From Bacteroidales bacterium (GTDB lineage: Bacteria > Bacteroidota > Bacteroidia > Bacteroidales > UBA3824): 64,000 nucleotides of DNA. Below the pieces are notes generated by a model. The model saw nothing but the letters and a program-made list of their open reading frames with translations. It was not told the origin of the DNA and searched no databases. Positions 17,459-26,716 of this stretch are shown piece by piece; the first letter of the stretch is position 1, and each line of letters opens with the position of its first letter. Made by a program: the position numbers and the translations under genes. The DNA is taken from assembly GCA_017412115.1 (NCBI GenBank), contig JAFPYR010000017.1:71159-135158 (forward strand). The letters run 5' to 3'.

Positions 17459-18382
17459 CTAATCAACAGTCAAAACCAATGTGCAATTAGAATTTTTCTT
17501 AGAGAAACTTGCCGTAAAATCATCCAACTGTTTCTGAGTAATATTATTCAAATTTCTGCCTCTGAACATTGTAAGACCGAAATGTGCATAAAAATAGTCA
17601 AGACTTGCAGCTGAAATTCCCGTATTTGAACAATCCACCTCCGTAAGACTTCTGACTCCTTGCAAAGGACGCAATGTAACTACCTTTGTATCAGCAATAT
17701 TTACTGATTCAAGATTTTTCAAATACTGAAGCGGCGTCAAATCATCAACGTTAGTTTCAGAACAATCAAAATTAATAAGGTTCACAAGTTTATCAACACC
17801 ATCGATTGTATACAAACTTTGGTTTTGAGACACATTCAAATCTGTAAGTTTTTTCAATTCCTTAATTTGAAGAAGGTTGTTTACGGTACAGAAATGAATA
17901 TCAAGTTTTTTCAAATTCATCAAACCGCGCAAAGGAGCAAGTGATTTGACCATCGTGTTACCACAATTGATAGAAACCAAGTTCGTTAAATTTGAAACCG
18001 GAATCAACGAATTGATATTATCGTTGTTAGAGCAGTTGAGGTCCACCAAATTGGTCAAACCCTCAATACCATCCAATGAAGTGATATTAGTACCACTACA
18101 ATTAATTTTGGTTAAGAATTTGAGTTGTGCCAACGGTTTCAAATCGGTAATTTGTTTGTTGCCCGAACAATTTATTTGCTGCATTTTAACAATATCAGCC
18201 AATTGCTCGTCCGTAGGCTCAACATCCTTACCTTTAAGCTCCAAATCCCTGAAAATCTTTTTCCATGCCGGAGTCAAAGAATTCCACCACTGACGGTTTT
18301 CCTGCGCAAAAAGCGTGTTTCCGCCAAACACAATTATTGCCAAGAATATGACAATTATTTTTCCTATTATGCTTCTATTCAT
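17459..18382 (-). CDS. Secreted leucine-rich repeat protein
   Basis: I start at the ATG at 18382 (307 residues), where a clear signal peptide begins (ends near LFAQ, about residue 28); the upstream extension adds nothing signal-like. About nine LRR units of 22-23 residues follow, of the internalin-like type (LxxLxxLxxLxxLNCSxTxIxxL). A cysteine recurs at the same position in most repeats (INCSG, INCSG, LNCSN, INCGN, FDCSE, VDCSN), forming a Cys ladder. The role is probably surface binding. There is no visible sorting domain at the C-terminus. Confidence 0.85.
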   Translation of the reverse strand: MNRSIIGKIIVIFLAIIVFGGNTLFAQENRQWWNSLTPAWKKIFRDLELKGKDVEPTDEQLADIVKMQQINCSGNKQITDLKPLAQLKFLTKINCSGTNITSLDGIEGLTNLVDLNCSNNDNINSLIPVSNLTNLVSINCGNTMVKSLAPLRGLMNLKKLDIHFCTVNNLLQIKELKKLTDLNVSQNQSLYTIDGVDKLVNLINFDCSETNVDDLTPLQYLKNLESVNIADTKVVTLRPLQGVRSLTEVDCSNTGISAASLDYFYAHFGLTMFRGRNLNNITQKQLDDFTASFSKKNSNCTLVLTVD

Positions 18383-18445
18383 GTTACTAAAAGTATATAA
18401 ATTGTTAATTATCAATATTTACCTTTTCTAAAAAAAAAATCAACG

Positions 18446-18733
18446 TCAAAAAAGCGTAGGACATTGAATTTTTTTCTTCTCTTCAACTTCAAAAAGTGTC
18501 GGATAATCCTCCTCAAAACGCTTTAAAACGGCAGACATAATCGTTTCACGAAGGAATTTCGCTCTGTTATTTATTTTATATTTTCTGAAATATCTCATCA
18601 AAGCCTTCAATTCCATATCGTTAAGGCGAAAACTCTGTCTGTGCTTTCGCTTAAAAGCTTCTTTTTCTTCCTCCGTCCTCTCTTTTTTGGACATTTTCCC
18701 GCTTTTTGACACGGTTACTTTACGTACAGCCAT
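18446..18733 (-). CDS. Small basic protein with ribbon-helix-helix-like region
   Basis: A 95-residue protein: a Lys-rich N-terminus (1-32), then SFRLNDMELKALMRYF and a helical stretch ending PTLF. The pattern of a strand followed by two helices resembles ribbon-helix-helix DNA-binding or mobilisation-accessory proteins. I cannot place it more exactly. It stands alone with its own -7 box and a leader of about 110 nt. Confidence 0.65.
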   Translation of the reverse strand: MAVRKVTVSKSGKMSKKERTEEEKEAFKRKHRQSFRLNDMELKALMRYFRKYKINNRAKFLRETIMSAVLKRFEEDYPTLFEVEEKKKIQCPTLF

Positions 18734-18847
18734 ATTCAGTTTTTTTTATTATAACACCATACCGTTTTTTTTCAAAACGTCCGTTTTATTAATTCTTTTA
18801 GCGTAAAACTTTTAAAAATATTGCACGGACTAATAAAAAACAATACG

Positions 18848-18855
18848 CAAAGTTA
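18848..18855 (-). promoter_or_regulatory. -7 box upstream of the RHH-like gene
   Basis: TAACTTTG on the minus strand, 114 nt before the ATG, with TTTT at the -33 position. Confidence 0.45.
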
Positions 18856-18886
18856 TTATTTTTTTTGTTTTAAAAAAATTATACGG

Positions 18887-19765
18887 CTATTTTTTTTCGA
18901 TTTTTGCAAGCAAATAAACCAAAAATATTGTTAATAACGCTGATAAAATTATCACCGCATTATATTCCATAAATTGCGACTGTTCAACAACTTTATCGTC
19001 AGATTTTATGTAATAAGTGGTTGTGGCCATAAAATTGTTAAAAAAGTGACAAATCACCGGCACCCATAAATTTTTTGTGTACAACAACATAAAACCTAAC
19101 AAGGCTCCTAAAAGAAATCTCGGTAAAAAACCGAAAAACTGCAAATGCCCGCTACTGAAAACCGCCGCCGAAATCACCACGCAAAGCCAACCTCTCATGT
19201 TTGCCGAGTCTGACAAAAGATTTTTCTGAATAGTTGCCCTAAAAAACAACTCCTCTCCTATTGCCGGAATCAGCGCAATAACCAAAACGTTAATCAAATA
19301 ACGAGAAAGAGTCTGGTCTACGAGAAGTTTTTCGGTAAGCATTTTTGCCGTCTCCTCCTCTGAGCGCATCCAATCCTCCAACGAAGATAAAAACTTAGGC
19401 AATTTCATCGCCAAATTTATCTCCTCCAAAAACGAAACCATAGGCATCGAAACCACCATCAATGCGATACTTATCAACAAAGATTTCAATCTCGGAGCTT
19501 TGTTGAGTGCCAAAGCGTTAAAAACATTCTTATCCTGAAAGAAAAACGCAAAAAACACTGCCGGCATTATAAAAATTCCTACCGATAATAAAGACTGAGA
19601 ATACTGCAAAGCCTCTACACTCATCGAAATGACATTTTCTCTGCCGAATATAATGCTCGCCGAAAGCGTCGTTAAAACAGAAAATATCATCGTAAAAACT
19701 ATTGTTATCACGATAAACCACATCAGTTTTACCCAAAAACCGCTATTTTTAAAAAGTGAAGCCAT
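18887..19765 (-). CDS. CPBP-family intramembrane glutamic protease
   Basis: A 292-residue polytopic membrane protein with about 7-8 helices. The three CPBP motifs are present in order: EELFFR (Glu171, Glu172, Arg176), FSSGH (His207) and HFFNN (His240, Asn244). Relatives process CaaX proteins or confer bacteriocin self-immunity, but most bacterial members lack a known substrate. It has a divergent orientation to the barrel protein at 19927. Confidence 0.9.
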   Translation of the reverse strand: MASLFKNSGFWVKLMWFIVITIVFTMIFSVLTTLSASIIFGRENVISMSVEALQYSQSLLSVGIFIMPAVFFAFFFQDKNVFNALALNKAPRLKSLLISIALMVVSMPMVSFLEEINLAMKLPKFLSSLEDWMRSEEETAKMLTEKLLVDQTLSRYLINVLVIALIPAIGEELFFRATIQKNLLSDSANMRGWLCVVISAAVFSSGHLQFFGFLPRFLLGALLGFMLLYTKNLWVPVICHFFNNFMATTTYYIKSDDKVVEQSQFMEYNAVIILSALLTIFLVYLLAKIEKK

Positions 19766-19800
19766 TATTTTCTTTTATAACGTTTTTCAAAATTCGGGCG

Positions 19801-19808
19801 CAAAATTA
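19801..19808 (-). promoter_or_regulatory. -7 box upstream of the CPBP protease gene
   Basis: TAATTTTG on the minus strand, 35 nt before the ATG. Confidence 0.4.
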
Positions 19809-19926
19809 TAAAACTTTCCGCAGTAAAAAAAAATCTTAATTTTTTTTATAAAAAAAAGCGATTATATTAAAAGAAATTTGCTTACTTTAGCAACTTGAAA
19901 ATAATTAACAAATACATAAAATAAAA

Positions 19927-20676
19927 ATGAAAAAACTTTTAACTATCATCTCTTTGATTGTCATGTCCTTAGGCGGATATGCACAACGCGGTGGCGCACC
20001 AAACTGGATTTCAATCGCAGCTAAAGGCGGTTACGGAAATTCTATTTTCTTTTGCAAACAAGCCAGCGACCTCGAAGGTTACGACAAAGACGTTATGGCT
20101 CCCTCTTATTGTTTCGGTGGAAGATTAGGCGTGGTTTTTATCGACAAAGTCGGCGTTTCGTTAGAATATTTGGGTTCTAATTACGAATCGAAATACGATT
20201 ATAACAACAACGTTTTAACACTTTCGGGCAATATGAAAATGAAAGCCGGCGATTTTCTCGCACTTTTCAGATACACGGGCGAATACGGTTTCTACTGCGA
20301 ATTAGGACCGAAATTTACCTCTGTAAAAGAAGTTACAAGAGAATTTGAAACACAAGTCGGAAAAGCTTCCGCTCCCGGAATAGAAGAACCTGTTACCAAC
20401 GATTTCAAAGGTAAATTTACGAGCGTAGTTTTCGGATTCGGTTTCATGCCTTACAACGGCGACAGAGTTCAAGTAAGTTTGGGTTTAAGAGCAGCTTATT
20501 GCAACAAAAACATCTTGGAGACTCAAGGCAACATTTTCGGACTCGATGGCATGGCTACAATCCAAAACGTTGAAATCAAACCTTTTTCAGCACAAGTCAT
20601 GTTGGAGGTTAATTACCATTTTGCAAGATTCGGAACGGCAACTTGCGGAAAACAAAAAATCATTTTCTTTAAGTAA
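19927..20676 (+). CDS. Outer-membrane beta-barrel protein
   Basis: A 249-residue protein with a signal peptide ending GGYAQ (residue 19). The remainder has alternating polar and hydrophobic strands with many Gly, Tyr and Phe (for example GGRLGVVFIDKVGVSLEYLG and VVFGFGFMPY), consistent with an 8-stranded barrel. No specific family is recognised. It is 30 bp upstream of the phosphofructokinase gene on the same strand, with no terminator between them, so some co-transcription is likely. Confidence 0.8.
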   Translation: MKKLLTIISLIVMSLGGYAQRGGAPNWISIAAKGGYGNSIFFCKQASDLEGYDKDVMAPSYCFGGRLGVVFIDKVGVSLEYLGSNYESKYDYNNNVLTLSGNMKMKAGDFLALFRYTGEYGFYCELGPKFTSVKEVTREFETQVGKASAPGIEEPVTNDFKGKFTSVVFGFGFMPYNGDRVQVSLGLRAAYCNKNILETQGNIFGLDGMATIQNVEIKPFSAQVMLEVNYHFARFGTATCGKQKIIFFK

Positions 20677-20706
20677 AAAAACTTTATAAAAAACCTAATA
20701 AAAAAA

Positions 20707-22113
20707 ATGACACAGGAAGAATTAAATTCACTGGATTTTAACGTTAAATCGTTAGGAAAATGTAACGTACCTTCACCCCTACATCTGTCAAAAGTTGTAG
20801 GCGACGAAGTCTACGATTACGTAACAGAGAAAGAAAGAATACTTTATGACGGTTCTACGAAAGCGGTTTATGATTTCAAAGAAACAAACATTCCGCCGAT
20901 TTCGTTTGAAAAAGCCGGTCCGAGAGAATTCATTTATTTTGAACCTAACAAAACCAAAGTGGCAATCGTTACCGCCGGAGGTCTTTGTCCCGGTCTCAAC
21001 AATGTCATCAGAGGTCTTGTAATGCAGCTTTTCCGCCGCTACAATGTTCACAACGTTATCGGCATAAAATTCGGTTTGCAAGGTTTCATCTCGAAATACA
21101 ATCACCCGTATGTTGTTTTAACCCCTGACATTGTGGACAGAATACACCTTCAAGGCGGTAGTTTTTTGAGTTCTTCAAGAGGCGACCAACCGAGCGAGGA
21201 GATTGTAGACACGCTTCAAAGAGAAAACGTTAATATCCTTTTCTGCATCGGCGGCGACGGTACTTTGAGAGCGGCTCAAGACATCAGCGACGAAATAGAA
21301 CGAAGAGGTCTGAAAATTTCAGTGGGCTGCGTTCCAAAAACCATTGACAACGACATCAGTTTTATTGATAAATCTTTCGGTTTTGAAACCGCGTTTTCAG
21401 AGGCAAGTAACATCTGTATCAACGCTCACAACGAAGCCAAAGGCGCATACAACGGTATCGCTATCGTTAAACTCATGGGTAGGGATTCTGGTTTTATCGC
21501 CGCTAACACGACTCTTGCAACGGGCGATGTAAATTTCGTAATCATTCCCGAAATGCGCTTTGACCTTTACGGCGAAAGAGGCTTGATAAATCAAATCAAA
21601 AAACGTTTGATTTCACGTCAGCACGCTTTGGTAATCGTTGCAGAAGGTGCAGGTCAGTTCCTCTTTGAAGAAGATGAAAACGTGGAAAGAGATGCCTCAG
21701 GAAACGTTAAATACAAAGACATCGGAGTTTATTTGAAAGATAAAATCCATGAACAGTTCAAGAAAGAAGGTTTGGCACACACGATAAAATATATCGACCC
21801 AAGTTATATTATAAGGAGTGCGCCGGCTAATTCCAACGATTCTAAATTCTGCAATCAGTTGGCTCAAAACGCTGTTCACGCTGCTATGGCCGGCAAAACA
21901 GCTTTCGTTGTCGGACACTGGAACGCCGCTTTCACGATTCTGCCCATTAGAGCAGCCGTAAAAGAAAGAAAACGCATCAACCTCGAAAGCGAACTTTGGT
22001 GGAGCGCATTGGAATCAACATCACAATTGCCCAAAATGCTTAACGATCCAAACGCAAGCGGTGAAAACAAAATCGCTTCCCCGACTTTAAAATCAACTGC
22101 CGGCGGAAAATAA
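20707..22113 (+). CDS. pfkA: 6-phosphofructokinase (long, TP0108-like clade)
   Basis: A 468-residue phosphofructokinase phosphorylating fructose 6-phosphate in glycolysis. The conserved TAGGLCPGLNNV, GGDGTLRAA (near residue 182) and PKTIDNDI segments are visible. Gly after GGD, rather than a second Asp, predicts ATP rather than pyrophosphate as phosphoryl donor, though this clade includes both. The extended N-terminus (about 75 residues) is typical of the long clade. It ends at a strong terminator. Confidence 0.93.
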   Translation: MTQEELNSLDFNVKSLGKCNVPSPLHLSKVVGDEVYDYVTEKERILYDGSTKAVYDFKETNIPPISFEKAGPREFIYFEPNKTKVAIVTAGGLCPGLNNVIRGLVMQLFRRYNVHNVIGIKFGLQGFISKYNHPYVVLTPDIVDRIHLQGGSFLSSSRGDQPSEEIVDTLQRENVNILFCIGGDGTLRAAQDISDEIERRGLKISVGCVPKTIDNDISFIDKSFGFETAFSEASNICINAHNEAKGAYNGIAIVKLMGRDSGFIAANTTLATGDVNFVIIPEMRFDLYGERGLINQIKKRLISRQHALVIVAEGAGQFLFEEDENVERDASGNVKYKDIGVYLKDKIHEQFKKEGLAHTIKYIDPSYIIRSAPANSNDSKFCNQLAQNAVHAAMAGKTAFVVGHWNAAFTILPIRAAVKERKRINLESELWWSALESTSQLPKMLNDPNASGENKIASPTLKSTAGGK

Positions 22114-22136
22114 ATACTACGTATGTCATAATAAAT

Positions 22137-22176
22137 TGTAGGGGCGAACAAAAAAAATTCGCCCTTACATTTTTTT
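22137..22176 (+). terminator. Intrinsic terminator after pfkA
   Basis: Stem TGTAGGGGCGAA (22137-22148) with TTCGCCCTTACA (22158-22169), one G-U pair, followed by seven T. Confidence 0.88.
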
Positions 22177-22206
22177 GTTATCACGTTTTTTCATTTATAA
22201 AAAAAC

Positions 22207-25149
22207 ATGAAATCTTTTTTACAGGAATGTGCCGAGGATATATTAAAAAAATTTGACAAAGAGGATTCTGTTTGCGTTGTTTTTCCGAACAAACGTACAA
22301 TGATTTATTTCAGAAAAGAATACGCAAAACTCAAAAACGAAGTTTCATTTGCAAAAAATTTATATCCTATCAATCTGATTTTAAACAAGTTCCACAAAAC
22401 AACAACGGCTGACGAATTAACGCTGTTGTTTGAATTATATGATGCTTTCAGACAAGTGTTTTTTAAGCCAGAAATGCGCAACAAAAATATCGCAGGTGAT
22501 TTCAATCTGTTTTTCGACACGGGACAAAAAATACTTTCAGACTTCAACGAAATCGACAATTATTTAATCGATATTGACAGATTGTGTCACAACTTTGCAG
22601 ATTTAAGCGAGTTAGACGCTTTTTATTCCGATTTGGACGAAGAAACGGTAAAAATCATAAAAGCATTTTGGGCTAATTTTTCAACAGAAAGGCTCAGCAA
22701 CGAAAAATTAAGATTTCAAGAATTATGGATTAATCTGCCTGAAGTTTACAAAATTTTCCGCAAAAATCTCAAGGAAAAAAAATGTTCGTATTCGGGAATG
22801 CACAACAGAGAAATCTGCGAAATTATTAAAAAAGGTAATCTCAAAACCGAATTCAAAACTTATATCTTCGTAGGTTTCAACGTCTTAAACAAGGCCGAGA
22901 GAAAGATTTTTTCTTATCTCAAACAATCAGGGAAAGCCAAATTTTATTGGGACGCTGACGATTATTACATTTCTGACAGAAATCAAGAAGCAGGAATGTT
23001 TATGCGGGGTTATCTCAAAGATTTTCCAAACGAGATGAATCCTAAACCTCCATCAAATATTATTTCACAAGAAAAAAATGTTGAATATATCGCTGTGCCA
23101 CTGGAGGTTGCACAAGCGAAAGCCGTTCATGAGGTTTTGTCTCAAATGTCAAAAATGCCCGATTTTGTTCCCGAAAAAACGGCTGTAGTTTTAGGCGACG
23201 AACATCTTTTGTTCCCCGTCTTAAACAGTATTCCAAAAGAAATCGAAAAAATAAACGTTACGATGGGTTATCCGTTTAAGGAAACACCCGTTTACTCGTT
23301 CATTGACAACTGTTTACAATTAAGAAACAACGTAAAGAAAACATCTTCGGGCAATACGGATTATTATTTCAAAGACGTCATGTCGGTTTTAAACCATCCG
23401 TTTGTCTGCAATTTGAAAGATTTTTATTCCAAAGCAATCTGTCAAAAAATAAAAGACGAACGCAAAATCCGTATTCCGAAAGATTTTTTGGGCAGTTACA
23501 GCCACATTTTAAGTCTTATTTTTGAGGCTGAGATTTCCTCGCCGGAGGATTTGCTGAATAATTTTTTGGAAATACTTTCAGAAATTTATTTCATAAAAAA
23601 CCCCGAAAGCGAAAACACAACTCCAAAACTCGAAAACGAATTTATTTATTCGGCTTACACTTCCATAAAAAAACTTTATAACAATATTTCTGCCCTAAAA
23701 TACAAAGAATTGGATTTAACCTTAACGGCAAGGCTTTTGAAACAGCATCTTTTGGAGGTGAAAATTCCGTTTGAATCCGAAGACGGGGACGGCATTCAAA
23801 TTATCGGTATGATGGAAACCAGAAACATTGATTTCGATAATATTATTTTGACCGGTATGAACGAAGGCGTTTTTCCAAAACGCAGCGAAAACAATTCGTT
23901 CATAACAGAGGGCATGAGACTCGCTTTTGATATGCCGGTGGTAAAATTCAAAGACGCAGTTTTCGGATACTTTTTTTACCGGCTTTTTCAGCGTTCAAAA
24001 AATATTACGGTGCTTTACAACAATGTTTTTGCTAATTCGCTTTCCGGCGAGGCAAGCCGTTTTGCAACGCAAATTCTAAAAGAGGCGTCCTCAGAGGCAG
24101 TTCAAGATTCTAAAATCCACATAACCCAAAAACAATTTGTCAGAAAAATTCAACCTCTGAAAGCCAAAGATATTTTCGTAAAAAGCAACGAGGACACTTT
24201 TGAAAAACTACGTCCGTATTTTTCAAAAGGCGAAGGCGCAAGGGCATTGTCGCCCTCGGCTCTTAACACTTTTATAAATTGTCCGCTGAAATTTTATTTT
24301 CAGTACATCGCAAGACTTTTGCCGAAAGAGGATTTGGAGGAAGAGGCAACGGCTGCGGATTTTGGGTCAATACTTCACTCCACGATTGAAAAACTTTATA
24401 ACAAAATTTGCGAATTAACAAATTCAAAAACAATCACTTGCGAGGCTATTAAACTGATTCATCCGTTAAAAGAGGAATTTGCATTGGAACAATTCAATCA
24501 GCATTTTAAGGTTAATAATTCTTCCAAAGAAAAACTTTCGGGTTTTGACAGCATATTTTTTGAAGTTTTGTTGCAATATTTGGACAGAATTTTGGATTTT
24601 GACAGTAGCATTGCACCGTTTCAATTAACGGGAACGGAGAAAAAAGAATATGCACGAATGAAAATTTTTTCATCGGGAAAGGCATTAGAAATAAATCTCG
24701 GCGGCATTTTGGACAGAGAAGATTTCATAGAAAAAACTCAAAGCCTTAGAATCGTGGACTACAAAACGGGCGATACCTCTGATTCGATGAAATTTTCATG
24801 CGTTGATGATATTTTTTCAAAACCGCCGGCAACACGCTCAAAAGAGGCGTTTCAGGTACTGCTATATTCGTGGGTTTATATGCAAAACCACCCTGATACG
24901 CAACCCGAACCGGCAATTTATTCTGTAAGAAACGAGATTACAAAAGAAAATTCAAGATTTACGATCATCAAGGATAAAAAAATTACAATTCCCGTTAACA
25001 AAAACAATATCAAAGAATTAACGGAAGAATTCAAAGAAAAGTTAAAAGAAGTTTTAGAACAACTTTTTGACATAAACCAAGAATTTAAGGCGAAAGAATC
25101 TCCAAATTGCAGGTTTTGTAATTTTCAGAATTTTTGTCAGGGAATTTAA
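22207..25149 (+). CDS. AddB-like PD-(D/E)XK nuclease/helicase subunit
   Basis: A 980-residue protein resembling the Bacteroidetes AddB-like subunit of a recombination nuclease. The N-terminus has a degenerate nucleotide-binding segment (VCVVFPNKR) and helicase-like middle parts (GMMETRNIDFDNIILTGMNE). The C-terminal nuclease carries LRIVDYKTGD near residue 846. Four cysteines, one in FINCPLKFYF near 691 and three in CRFCNFQNFC near the end, match the iron-sulphur staple of AddB. An AddA partner should exist but is not next to it. It probably acts in double-strand break repair. Confidence 0.85.
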   Translation: MKSFLQECAEDILKKFDKEDSVCVVFPNKRTMIYFRKEYAKLKNEVSFAKNLYPINLILNKFHKTTTADELTLLFELYDAFRQVFFKPEMRNKNIAGDFNLFFDTGQKILSDFNEIDNYLIDIDRLCHNFADLSELDAFYSDLDEETVKIIKAFWANFSTERLSNEKLRFQELWINLPEVYKIFRKNLKEKKCSYSGMHNREICEIIKKGNLKTEFKTYIFVGFNVLNKAERKIFSYLKQSGKAKFYWDADDYYISDRNQEAGMFMRGYLKDFPNEMNPKPPSNIISQEKNVEYIAVPLEVAQAKAVHEVLSQMSKMPDFVPEKTAVVLGDEHLLFPVLNSIPKEIEKINVTMGYPFKETPVYSFIDNCLQLRNNVKKTSSGNTDYYFKDVMSVLNHPFVCNLKDFYSKAICQKIKDERKIRIPKDFLGSYSHILSLIFEAEISSPEDLLNNFLEILSEIYFIKNPESENTTPKLENEFIYSAYTSIKKLYNNISALKYKELDLTLTARLLKQHLLEVKIPFESEDGDGIQIIGMMETRNIDFDNIILTGMNEGVFPKRSENNSFITEGMRLAFDMPVVKFKDAVFGYFFYRLFQRSKNITVLYNNVFANSLSGEASRFATQILKEASSEAVQDSKIHITQKQFVRKIQPLKAKDIFVKSNEDTFEKLRPYFSKGEGARALSPSALNTFINCPLKFYFQYIARLLPKEDLEEEATAADFGSILHSTIEKLYNKICELTNSKTITCEAIKLIHPLKEEFALEQFNQHFKVNNSSKEKLSGFDSIFFEVLLQYLDRILDFDSSIAPFQLTGTEKKEYARMKIFSSGKALEINLGGILDREDFIEKTQSLRIVDYKTGDTSDSMKFSCVDDIFSKPPATRSKEAFQVLLYSWVYMQNHPDTQPEPAIYSVRNEITKENSRFTIIKDKKITIPVNKNNIKELTEEFKEKLKEVLEQLFDINQEFKAKESPNCRFCNFQNFCQGI

Positions 25150-25172
25150 CATTAAACTTAAAAAAAAAACAG

Positions 25173-25180
25173 TAATTTTG
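25173..25180 (+). promoter_or_regulatory. -7 box upstream of ugd
   Basis: TAATTTTG, 26 nt before the ATG at 25207. No clear -33. Confidence 0.45.
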
Positions 25181-25206
25181 CAGCATAAAAAAACATTTAT
25201 AAGAAA

Positions 25207-26595
25207 ATGGTTAAAAATATTTGTTGTATCGGAGCAGGGTATGTAGGCGGACCGACAATGACGGTTATGGCTTACAAATGTCCCGAAATCAGAATTAACG
25301 TCGTTGATATGAACGCCAAACGAATTGAAGATTGGAACAGCGACGATTTAACGAAAATTCCGGTTTTTGAACCCGGACTTGCCGATTTGGTAAAAGAAGT
25401 CAGAGGCAAAAATTTGTTTTTTTCTACCGAAGTAGACAAAGCCATCGACGAGGCAGATATGATTTTCATGTCCGTTAACACTCCGACGAAAGAGTACGGT
25501 AAAGGTGCCGGCATGGCTGCCGATTTAAAGTATATTGAACTTTGTGCGCGTCAGATTGCCCACGTTTCCAAAAGCGATAAAATCGTAGTTGAAAAATCAA
25601 CGCTTCCTGTCCGCACAGCAGAGGCTATACGTTCTATTCTTGACAATACAGGCAACCATGTTAAATTTCAAATTCTTTCCAACCCTGAATTTTTGGCGGA
25701 AGGTACGGCAATCAACGACCTTTTGAACGCAGACAGAGTTTTAATCGGAGGACTTCAAACTCCAGAGGGAAAAGCTGCAATTGAAGAATTAACAGCGATT
25801 TACGCACATTGGATTCCCAGAGAAAGAATTATTCAGACCAACGTTTGGTCAAGCGAACTTTCCAAACTGACAGCAAATGCGTTTTTAGCACAAAGAATTT
25901 CGTCAATCAACTCACTATCAGCACTTTGCGAGAAAACAGAGGCTGATGTTACTGAAGTTGCAAGGGCTATCGGTGCCGATACAAGAATCGGTAACAAATT
26001 TTTAACGGCATCAGTAGGTTTTGGCGGTTCTTGTTTTCAAAAAGACCTTTTAAACTTGGTTTATATTTGTCATACGCTCGGATTAGAAGAGGTTGCAGAA
26101 TATTGGAATCAAGTAATTAAAATCAATAATTATCAGAAACACCGTTTTGCAGATAATATTATTACAACGCTTTATAATACGGTTTCGGCTAAAAAAATAG
26201 CGTTTTTGGGTTGGGCTTTCAAGAAAAATACCAACGATACGAGGGAAACCCCCGCAATGTACGTTGCCGATTATTTGTTGGAAGATTTAGCTAACATAAC
26301 GGTTTACGATCCGAAAGTTACTGAAACTCAAATGTATATCGACATCAACCACCTTAACTCAAGGGACGATTCTATCAATCACAAACAATTGAAAATGGTT
26401 TCAAATCCGTATGAGGCTTGCAAAGAGGCTCATGCCATAGTAATCCTTACTGAATGGGACGAGTTCAAAGATTTGGATTGGAAAAAAATTCACGATTCTA
26501 TGATGAAACCCGCATTCATTTTTGACGGCAGAAATATTTTAGAGCGCAAAAAAATGGAAAGTTTAGGTTTCAATTACCACGGGATAGGAAGATAA
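25207..26595 (+). CDS. ugd: UDP-glucose 6-dehydrogenase, animal-like type
   Basis: A 462-residue enzyme that oxidises UDP-glucose to UDP-glucuronate with two NAD+. The N-terminal Rossmann motif is [12 protein letters not shown]. The catalytic cysteine in [10 protein letters not shown] is residue 276, the same number as in human UGDH. From memory of the human protein, long blocks are nearly identical: [36 protein letters not shown] and [14 protein letters not shown]. It lacks the C-terminal tail of the animal enzyme. The product feeds capsule or polysaccharide synthesis. It is a single gene ending at a strong terminator. Confidence 0.96.
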   Translation: MVKNICCIGAGYVGGPTMTVMAYKCPEIRINVVDMNAKRIEDWNSDDLTKIPVFEPGLADLVKEVRGKNLFFSTEVDKAIDEADMIFMSVNTPTKEYGKGAGMAADLKYIELCARQIAHVSKSDKIVVEKSTLPVRTAEAIRSILDNTGNHVKFQILSNPEFLAEGTAINDLLNADRVLIGGLQTPEGKAAIEELTAIYAHWIPRERIIQTNVWSSELSKLTANAFLAQRISSINSLSALCEKTEADVTEVARAIGADTRIGNKFLTASVGFGGSCFQKDLLNLVYICHTLGLEEVAEYWNQVIKINNYQKHRFADNIITTLYNTVSAKKIAFLGWAFKKNTNDTRETPAMYVADYLLEDLANITVYDPKVTETQMYIDINHLNSRDDSINHKQLKMVSNPYEACKEAHAIVILTEWDEFKDLDWKKIHDSMMKPAFIFDGRNILERKKMESLGFNYHGIGR

Positions 26596-26605
26596 CATTA
26601 CAAAA

Positions 26606-26650
26606 AAAATGACGGTGCAGTTTTTTTTTGAAAATTGCACCGTCATTTTT
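26606..26650 (+). terminator. Intrinsic terminator after ugd
   Basis: Perfect stem AAAATGACGGTGCA (26606-26619) with TGCACCGTCATTTT (26636-26649), followed by T-rich sequence. It can also serve as a boundary for the convergent ATPase gene. Confidence 0.9.
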
Positions 26651-26716
26651 ATTTTTTTTAATGATGATGAAACTTTTTTATTAGGCTGCTATACCAATAT
26701 GACTGTTTTTATTTTC

